Positions 1-5,002 of a stretch of DNA of 5,002 bases are shown here, piece by piece. The stretch comes from CAZKUN01 sp964555935 (GTDB taxonomy: Bacteria > Armatimonadota > Zipacnadia > Zipacnadales > VGFC01). Below the pieces are notes generated by a model, which had not been told where the DNA came from, ran no database searches, and saw only the letters and a program-made list of their open reading frames with translations. The translations under genes were made by a program, and so were the position numbers. Where the stretch lies: NCBI GenBank assembly GCA_964555935.1, contig CAZKUN010000425.1, positions 1 through 5,002 on the forward strand, read 5' to 3'. Every line of letters starts with the position of its first letter. Position 1 is the first letter of the stretch.

Positions 1-1822
1 CGGGGCGCCCGATGCGCGTGGCGACCGTCTCGACTTCGTCGGGGAACCTGTTTAGGAGCACCCGCTCCACGAGCGCCGCCCGTTCGATGGCGGTGTCCAC
101 CGAGATGCCCGGAAGGTAGCCTGGGTTGATGCAGATGGCCCCCTCGTCCAGTCGTGGCAGGAACTCAGAGCCGAGCCGAGGGAAGAGCAGCGCGCACGCG
201 ACGCAGAACACCAGCGCCCCGCTGACGACGCAGTAGCGGCACCGGACCGCCCAGCCCAGGAGCGGCACGTAGGCTCGTTGGAGCCACGCCACGAAGGGGT
301 TCTCCCGGTCCGTGCCCTCCCGAAGGAACGCGGCGCACAGAGCTGGCACAACGGTGAGTGACAGCATGAGCGCGCCGGCGAGAGCAAAGACGACGGTCAA
401 CGCCATCGGGCGGAACATCTTCCCTTCCACGCCGATGAGCGTCAGTACGGGCAGGTAAGCGGCGATGATGATGATCTCGCCGAACAGGCTGGCGCGCCGG
501 ACCTCCACGGTGCCCGCGCGGATGGTGTCCAGGCGCTCCGGTTGCGTCAGCGACCGGCCCAACTCCCGGCGGCGTTCGGCGAGGCGCCGAACGCAGTTCT
601 CAACGATGATCACGGCGGCATCGACGACCAATCCGAAGTCGATTGCGCCCAGACTCATCAGGTTCGCCGACACGCCGAACTGGTGCATGCAGATGATCGC
701 GACGAGCATCGACAGGGGGATCACGCTGCTCACGATCAGGCCGGCTCGGAGCTGAAGGAGGAACAGGAAGAGCACGATGATGACCAGCACGCCACCGTGT
801 AGCAGGTTGTGCCCGGCCGTGTCCACAGTGTCCTCTACGAGAGTCGTCCGGTCCAGGAACCCCACGAGTTGAATGCCCGCAGGCATCTCCTCCTGAATCT
901 CCGCGACTCGTTCCTTCACATCTTGCGTCACCGTGCGGCTGTTCGCTCCCATGAGCATTACGGCAATAGCGGCAACGGCCTCGCCCTTACCGTCTTTGGT
1001 GATGCTGCCCTGCCGAATCGCGGGCCCGAGTTCCACTTCGGCGACGTCACGAACCAGTACCGGAGTCCCCTGTTTGGCCTTGAGCACGATGTTGCGGAGA
1101 TCGTCCAGCGATTCGACCAGTCCCACGCCCTGCACGACCTGCTGCTCATCTTCCTTCGCCACATAGGCGCCGCCCGCGTTGCGGTTGTTCTGTTGCAGGG
1201 CTTCCCGCAGGTCGCTCAGTGTCAGCCCATACGCCCACAGCTTTTCGGGATCAGCCAGCACCTGGTACTGCTTCACATGCCCGCCGAAGCTGTTGACCTC
1301 GGTGATGCCGGGCACCGTTCTCAGCCTCGGTTTGACGTGCCAATCGAGAATAGTGCGACGCTCCATCAACGAGTACTCATCGCCCTCCACGAAGACGTAG
1401 TAGATCTCGCCGAGGCCCGTGGCCACCGGCGCCAGCACTGGCGGATCGACGCCGGGCGGAAGTTGCTCTCTCGCCTCGCCAAGTCGCTCGCTGACCAGTT
1501 GCCGCGCCAGGTAGATGTCAACGTCGTCCACGAAGAGTACTGTTACCTGCGACAGCCCGAACTGAGAGATCGATCGCAGGTCCCGCATGTACGGCAGGCC
1601 GGCGAGCGCAAGCTCGAGTGGTGTGGTGATCTGGCGCTCCACCTCCTCCGGGCTGAGGTCCGGGGCTGAGGTGTTGATGACCACCTGCTTCTCCGTCACA
1701 TCCGGCACGGCATCGATCGGAAGGGTGACCGCGCAGTAGACGCCGCCTGCGATGAGCAACAAGCAAGCGAGGATTACCATGCCGCGGTTGCGAATCGAGA
1801 AGTCGACGAGACGATTCATCAT
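1..1822 (-). CDS. czcA: CzcA-like heavy-metal efflux RND transporter, 3' end cut by window edge
   Basis: Inner-membrane proton/metal antiporter of the HME-RND family, the energy-coupled subunit of a tripartite efflux pump. My translation runs 607 codons from ATG at 1822 without a stop and leaves the window; family members are about 1,030-1,060 residues, so roughly the first 58% is here. Visible: TM1 (about 14-33), periplasmic porter and docking region (about 34-340) with the family blocks APDLSPEEVE (53-62) and DIYLARQLVSERL (102-114), TM2-TM6 (about 342-500) with VEGKMFRPMALTV (465-477), TM7 (about 529-547), then GSEFLPRLDEG (551-561) opening the second periplasmic domain. TM4 reads DFGLVVDAAVIIVEN (395-409), keeping both Asp and the Glu needed for proton coupling in CzcA. 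A second ATG directly follows the first (1819), and either could be used. It lies 5 bases after the adaptor gene stop. Divalent metal export is inferred; the exact ion is unknown. The family call is very secure, the symbol is by family only. Confidence 0.95.
   Translation of the reverse strand, partial: MMNRLVDFSIRNRGMVILACLLLIAGGVYCAVTLPIDAVPDVTEKQVVINTSAPDLSPEEVERQITTPLELALAGLPYMRDLRSISQFGLSQVTVLFVDDVDIYLARQLVSERLGEAREQLPPGVDPPVLAPVATGLGEIYYVFVEGDEYSLMERRTILDWHVKPRLRTVPGITEVNSFGGHVKQYQVLADPEKLWAYGLTLSDLREALQQNNRNAGGAYVAKEDEQQVVQGVGLVESLDDLRNIVLKAKQGTPVLVRDVAEVELGPAIRQGSITKDGKGEAVAAIAVMLMGANSRTVTQDVKERVAEIQEEMPAGIQLVGFLDRTTLVEDTVDTAGHNLLHGGVLVIIVLFLFLLQLRAGLIVSSVIPLSMLVAIICMHQFGVSANLMSLGAIDFGLVVDAAVIIVENCVRRLAERRRELGRSLTQPERLDTIRAGTVEVRRASLFGEIIIIAAYLPVLTLIGVEGKMFRPMALTVVFALAGALMLSLTVVPALCAAFLREGTDRENPFVAWLQRAYVPLLGWAVRCRYCVVSGALVFCVACALLFPRLGSEFLPRLDEGAICINPGYLPGISVDTAIERAALVERVLLNRFPDEVETVATRIGRP
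599..640 (-). other. CzcA TM4 proton-relay motif (D395, D401, E408)
   Basis: The codons for D395 (638-640), D401 and E408 (599-601) lie in the motif DFGLVVDAAVIIVEN. In CzcA of Cupriavidus metallidurans the matching D402, D408 and E415 carry the proton pathway, and CusA has Ala in place of the first Asp. All three acids are present, so the pump looks functional. The residue after the second Asp is Ala, as in CusA, rather than the Gly usual in divalent-ion pumps. Confidence 0.85.
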
Positions 1823-1840
1823 GGTGTCTAGCCCGCTCCC
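1820..1840 (-). promoter_or_regulatory. czcB-czcA junction with weak ribosome binding site
   Basis: The adaptor gene ends with TAG (1830-1828), followed by five bases and then two consecutive ATG codons (1822 and 1819). The only Shine-Dalgarno-like stretch is GGGAG at 1840-1836, 13 bases before the first ATG, which is farther than ideal. The short gap and weak site suggest that czcA is translated mainly by coupling, with ribosomes re-initiating after finishing czcB. This is inference from spacing. Confidence 0.5.
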
Positions 1841-3730
1841 GGCGGCGCGCAGCAACCGTCCGACAGCGCGCTCTTGAGGGCCTCGGACTTCAGGTAGAAC
1901 GTCCCGCTCACCGCTATCGGCTCTCCGGCATCGAGTCCCGCCGTGATCTCCCGCCAACCGTCCCCGGCGACTCCGAGCGTCACGTGTCGGACCTCGAAGC
2001 TCCCCGGCACCACGTGCGAGACGTAAACGGTGTGCTGGCCGAAGTGCTCCTGCAGGGCACCGTCGGGCACCGTGACCCGCTTGCGCGCCACGTCTGTCTC
2101 GATCGTTCCCTGGACAAAGGCTCCCGGCCGCAGCGCCGCGTCGGCATTGTCGAGGGTGCAGCGGACCTGAATGGCCCGGGTGTCGGGGTCCGCCGTCGCT
2201 GATACAGCCGAGACGACGCCACCGAAGCCACGCTCGGGAGCCGTCTCGGCGGAGAATTCAGCAAACTGCCCCTCGCGCACCAGCAGCATGTCCTTGGGAG
2301 ACACAGATAGCTGTGCCCACACTACATCCAGGTTCAGGAGCACGAAGAGGGCGTGTTCGGTGTCGACCGTCTCGCCGGGAGATGCGTTACGCTCCTGCAC
2401 GCGCCCACCGATGGGCGCTGCGATCGCGATGGTGCTGCCGCCGCCGGGCGACCCGCCGAGCAACCGCACGGACTCGGCCGTCGCGTCCCGCTCTATCTCC
2501 GCCTCACGCAGGGCTCCCTCCGCCTCGACGATCTCCTTGGTGGCTGCGTAGCCCCCTTCGTAGACAGCCTCCTCCCGGTCCAGAACCTCTCCGGCGATCT
2601 CCTGGCGTCGGCTCACGGCCCCGAGCCGTGCCTCAGCCTGCACCCGATGCTTCTCCGCCGTCTCAATGCCGGCTGTTGCCAGCTTCACTCGCTCCTCAAG
2701 CGCCCTGGCTTTCGCCTCGGCCGCATCGATGGTCGCCTCGGCCGCCTGCCATAGTGACTTCGCGGATTGCAGCTCCGCTTCGGCCTGGCGGATATTCGCC
2801 TGCGCGGCGTCCACGTTGGCCTGCGCCTGGCGAACGTCAGCCCCTGCCTGCTCCCACTCTTGCTGGGAGACAAGTTGCTCCTTCAGCAGCACGTCCATCC
2901 GGCTGAGGCGGCTCTGGTCGACCTCGACCTGGGTCTCGGCCTGCGACATCTCGGCTTGGCGGGTCGTCACCAGGCCCTCCGCCCGCGTCACCTGACTCTC
3001 GGCGGCCGCCGCTTCGCTCCCGGCGGCGGCAACCTCGCTCTTCGCGCCGGCGACGTCGCTCTCAAGTGCCGCGTTCTCGCTTCGCGCCTTCGCCACTGCA
3101 GCCATGGCGGCCGTAACCTCGCGCTCGGCGCTGGTTGTCTCGTCTTCAGCGATTGCCGAATCGCTTCGGGCGCCTTCGACGGGTGGCCGGGCGAACGCCC
3201 CGAGCTCGGCCAACTCACGCTTCCTCGCCAGCGCCTCGCGCGTCACGGCGACGCNNNNNNNNNNCGCGCGCCGATGCCTGTCGATGCTCGGCTTGCGCGC
3301 GCGCCAAATCAACGCTCTTAATCACTGCCAGCGTCTGTCCCGCTCGGACACTGTCGCCGACCGCCACCGATACGGAACCAAGCGTGCCCGCGACGCGTGG
3401 CGTGACCCGGACCTTCTGGTCGCCGCCGGCCTCAATGACCCCGCTCACCGCCAGCTCCTCAGCCTCGACGCGCGTCGTCGCCGGAGCGACTGCTATGCCG
3501 GCCAGCTCGATCGCCTCCTCGGCGACGATCAGATCTCCCACCTTGCCCGCACCTGACCTGAGCACGTCAGCGGACACCTCGAACCTAGCTGGTGGGGGAG
3601 GGACATCGTCCGCAGGGCGAAGAAAGCGCGCCCCCACGACCACCATGACCACGATGGCGAGTGCTCCGACGGCCAGCAGAATCGCGCGCCCAACCGGGCC
3701 TCCCATGAATTGGCGTAACGAATTGCTCAT
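1828..3730 (-). CDS. czcB: CzcB-like periplasmic adaptor (membrane fusion protein) with extended coiled coil; interrupted by N gap
   Basis: Adaptor linking the RND pump to the outer-membrane channel. The start is ATG at 3730, preceded by GGAGG with a 5-base spacer. The N-terminal 155 codons reach the gap: a membrane anchor (about 15-37), a proline-rich linker (44-47) and the first half of the barrel-sandwich/lipoyl domain (about 93-140). After the gap, 474 codons in another frame give a very long Ala/Glu/Gln-rich coiled coil, the second lipoyl half (IAIAAPIGGRVQERNASPGE), beta-barrel and membrane-proximal domains, and a tail ending DGCCAPPGAG. The frame change is explained by the placeholder gap: any true gap length divisible by three restores one frame. 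Total length is about 630 residues, against about 410 for CusB and 520 for CzcB; the excess is in the hairpin. The start overlaps the czcC stop (ATGA). The anchor has no lipobox, so it is a membrane-anchored rather than lipoprotein adaptor. I consider it one gene, not a pseudogene. Confidence 0.9.
2458..3310 (-). other. Extended coiled-coil region of the adaptor with three tip-like motifs
   Basis: Between the two lipoyl halves (residue 141 before the gap to about residue 265 of the post-gap segment) the adaptor has about 280 residues of Ala/Glu/Gln-rich helix. Three segments resemble the channel-contacting hairpin tip of adaptors (consensus RxxxLxxxxxxS): RKRELAELGAFA at 3225-3190, RMDVLLKEQLVS at 2901-2866 (perfect match), and REEAVYEGGYAA at 2577-2542. 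The leading arginines are exactly 108 residues apart in both intervals. Between tips the sequence shows little position-by-position identity, so recent duplication is not evident. The structure could be three successive hairpins or one very long hairpin with helix breaks at matching heights. Confidence 0.6.
3255..3264. other. Assembly gap (10 Ns) inside czcB
   Basis: Ten consecutive Ns sit inside the adaptor coding region. Upstream of them (in transcription) the frame leaves one base of a codon at 3265; downstream it begins with two bases at 3254-3253. With ten bases the frames do not match, whereas any length divisible by three, including zero, would join them. The flanks are alternating G/C (CGCGCG at 3265; a longer GC run at 3295-3304), a likely cause of assembly trouble. 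The sequence at the two edges also shares CGC. Confidence 0.95.
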
Positions 3731-5002
3731 TGATTCCTCCCCGCCGGCTCCGGTGGCGCCATTCCCATTGCCCATTCCAGCTCCGCCCGGGCAATGGCAT
3801 GCTCGACGAGCGCGTCCGCGTGCTCGGCCTGCACGGCCCTGAACGTACGCTGGGCCTCCAGCACGGTCAGCACGTTAGTGTCGGGCGCGCCTATATCGGC
3901 CCCCGTAAGGTGGGCGTCAAGCAACCACCGTGCCTGCGTGAGTGTCCCTTGCTGGTATTCCTCGATCCGCGATTCCGCCGCGTCTAGACGCGCCAATGCC
4001 TGTTCCACCTCCAGGCGAATCTGCGCGCGCGCCGCCTCGGTCCGCGCGTCCTGGGCCTCGGCCAGCGCCGAGACGCGCCGCGCCCTGCTGCGCCGCGATC
4101 CGCGGTCGAGGAACGGCAGCTCGACCCCAATCCCCACCCCAATGCCGCGTCGCTCGCGAACGATACTCTCGGCGCGAACGTGGGGGATGAGGTCTGGCCG
4201 GCCCTCGGCGCGCACGAGCCTGGCCTCGTGGACCAGTGACTCCCGCGATGCCTCCTGAAGCCCAAGTTCCGGTCGGCTCACCAGCGCGGCTTGTACGGCT
4301 TCCTCGCGGTCCACGTCGACGGCCTCGAACGCGAGTGGCGGCAGCTCGCCAATGGGCGTGTGGGGCAGGTTCCCCATCAGTCCATTGAGTCTAGCGGTCG
4401 CGATGCGAACAGCACTCTCGGCCAGAATGGCCTGCTGCCGCGCGCGACTGGCCTCGATGACCGTCTGGACCCGGTCGGCGCCGGGCTCAAGGCCTTCCTC
4501 CACTCTCCGGGCCACTCCCTGGCCGAACTCCTCGGCGATCTGAAGCACTTCGCCCGCCAGGGCCAGCATCGCGCGCGCGCGAGCCAGCTCCCAATACGCC
4601 GCCTTAGTCCGGTAGACCAACTCGTTCGTCTCGACGCCCGCCTGCGCTAGGGTGAGGTCTAGCTGCGCGCGGGCGACGCCGGTGCGAGCGCTCCGGACGC
4701 CATTCACCTCGAGACGCTGTTGGATAACCAACTCCTCGTCGGAGCCGTCGGGGCCGGTGATACCAGGAGTGAACACGATGGACGGGTTAGCCGGCTCTCG
4801 CGCGATGCCAACCCCGGCTTGCGCGGCGGCAATTGTGCCGGCAACCACGCTCAGGCGCGGGTTCTGGTCAATGGCGTTTGCAACGGCATCCTCCATGGTG
4901 AGAGGCAAGGGCGCTTGCGCCGAGGACACGCCTGCCGCGAGACACAGCAGGACTGGCAGCACTGCAGTCACTGGAATCACCTTCCTGAGCCAGAGCGCGA
5001 GC
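3727..5002 (-). CDS. czcC: CzcC-like outer-membrane efflux protein (TolC/OEP family), 5' end probably beyond window
   Basis: Outer-membrane channel subunit of the metal efflux pump, forming the trimeric exit duct. From the GTG at 4980 it is 417 residues, close to C. metallidurans CzcC. A hydrophobic signal segment ends at SSAQA with predicted cleavage before PLPL (residue 24). Two OEP repeats follow: about 28-215, with QQRLEVNGVRSA (87-98) and KAAYWELARARAMLAL (126-141), and about 222-406, with ELPFLDRGSRRSRARR (287-302) and LTVLEAQRTF (371-380). No lipobox Cys precedes the mature protein. The frame stays open upstream of the GTG to the window edge, adding LALWLRK, which supplies the positive charges a signal peptide needs; the true start is therefore probably past base 5002, so I annotate it as 5'-partial. 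If GTG 4980 is used, its spacing to AGGA is only two bases. It overlaps the czcB start by four bases. The family call is secure; metal specificity comes from the neighbours. Confidence 0.93.
   Translation of the reverse strand, partial: LALWLRKVIPVTAVLPVLLCLAAGVSSAQAPLPLTMEDAVANAIDQNPRLSVVAGTIAAAQAGVGIAREPANPSIVFTPGITGPDGSDEELVIQQRLEVNGVRSARTGVARAQLDLTLAQAGVETNELVYRTKAAYWELARARAMLALAGEVLQIAEEFGQGVARRVEEGLEPGADRVQTVIEASRARQQAILAESAVRIATARLNGLMGNLPHTPIGELPPLAFEAVDVDREEAVQAALVSRPELGLQEASRESLVHEARLVRAEGRPDLIPHVRAESIVRERRGIGVGIGVELPFLDRGSRRSRARRVSALAEAQDARTEAARAQIRLEVEQALARLDAAESRIEEYQQGTLTQARWLLDAHLTGADIGAPDTNVLTVLEAQRTFRAVQAEHADALVEHAIARAELEWAMGMAPPEPAGRNQ
3736..3740 (-). promoter_or_regulatory. 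Shine-Dalgarno of czcB, inside the end of czcC
   Basis: GGAGG at 3740-3736 (within GGGGAGGA) is followed by a 5-base spacer and the ATG at 3730. It selects this ATG over an in-frame ATG at 3775, which would add 15 Gly/Asn-rich residues ahead of the membrane anchor. The site lies in the last codons of czcC, and the czcC stop TGA (3729-3727) overlaps the czcB ATG as ATGA, the classic layout for translational coupling. Confidence 0.85.
4912..5002 (-). other. Signal peptide of the CzcC-like protein (start outside window)
   Basis: The frame encodes LRK followed by about 16 mostly hydrophobic residues (VIPVTAVLPVLLCLAA) and GVSSAQA before PLPL, a standard n-, h- and c-region with an A-x-A cleavage site. 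The Cys in VLLCLA is followed by Leu and preceded by Leu, so it is not a lipobox. The positively charged n-region lies upstream of the GTG at 4980, which argues that initiation occurs further upstream. Confidence 0.65.

Noticed and set aside
809..1669. Open frame of 286 codons on the plus strand opposite czcA
   Set aside because: It lies wholly antisense to a strongly conserved transporter, its product resembles no family I know, and GC-rich genes commonly leave such long antisense frames open.
2313..2906. Open frame of about 197 codons on the plus strand opposite czcB
   Set aside because: Product is Arg/Pro/Ala-rich, typical of the complement of an Ala/Glu-rich coiled-coil gene; no ribosome binding site or domain supports it.
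2640..3070. Repetitive-looking GCC/TCG-rich DNA as a possible tandem repeat
   Set aside because: It is the coding bias of an Ala/Glu/Gln-rich coiled coil; no DNA unit repeats with constant length.
3215..3312. czcB as two separate genes or a frameshifted pseudogene
   Set aside because: The frame change coincides exactly with the N gap, and the two halves supply complementary parts of one adaptor (first and second lipoyl halves), so the gap length is the simplest cause.
3731..3775. Longer czcB start at ATG 3775
   Set aside because: It would add 15 Gly/Asn-rich residues before the membrane anchor and overlap czcC by 49 bases, while the ATG at 3730 has a strong, well-spaced GGAGG and the ATGA overlap.
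4571..4581. Alternating GC run (also at 3295-3304)
   Set aside because: Short and inside coding sequence; expected by chance at this GC content and with Arg/Ala codons. No regulatory role is supported.

Overview
This window is one contiguous minus-strand gene block: a CzcCBA-type heavy-metal efflux system (HME family of RND tripartite pumps). In transcription order, right to left, it holds an outer-membrane channel protein (czcC-like, entering from the right edge), a periplasmic adaptor or membrane fusion protein (czcB-like), and the inner-membrane proton/metal antiporter (czcA-like, running off the left edge after 607 codons). The host must be Gram-negative in envelope type, because the CzcC and CzcB products need an outer membrane and a periplasm. 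The DNA is GC-rich with strong G/C third-position bias. Nothing in the sequence fixes the phylum. The run of ten Ns points to a draft or metagenomic scaffold.

Layout: 5002-3727 encodes the CzcC-like outer-membrane factor. Its stop codon overlaps the start of the czcB-like gene (ATGA), which has a strong Shine-Dalgarno sequence inside the end of czcC. 3730-1828 encodes the CzcB-like adaptor, interrupted by the N gap at 3255-3264, where the reading frame appears to change only because the gap length is arbitrary. Five bases after its stop, the czcA-like gene starts at 1822 and stays open to base 1. There is no non-coding stretch of any length, so the promoter, any regulator and any terminator lie outside. 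No RNA gene, mobile element or CRISPR array is visible.

Working together: CzcA would take up metal ions from the periplasm or cytoplasm using the proton gradient, CzcB would bridge CzcA to the outer-membrane channel, and CzcC would carry ions through the outer membrane. The CzcA transmembrane-4 acidic triad (D395, D401, E408) is complete, and the residue matching CusA Met573 is Asn. This favours divalent cations (Co/Zn/Cd/Ni class) over Cu(I)/Ag(I), but the exact substrate is not decided by sequence.

The most unusual part is the adaptor. It would be about 630 residues (CusB is about 410, classical CzcB about 520), and the extra length is coiled coil. Three hairpin-tip-like motifs sit exactly 108 residues apart, only the middle one being a perfect RxxxLxxxxxxS. 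Secondary points are two CxxC pairs in CzcA TM7, a Cys-Cys near the CzcB C-terminus, and a CzcC start codon that is probably outside the window.
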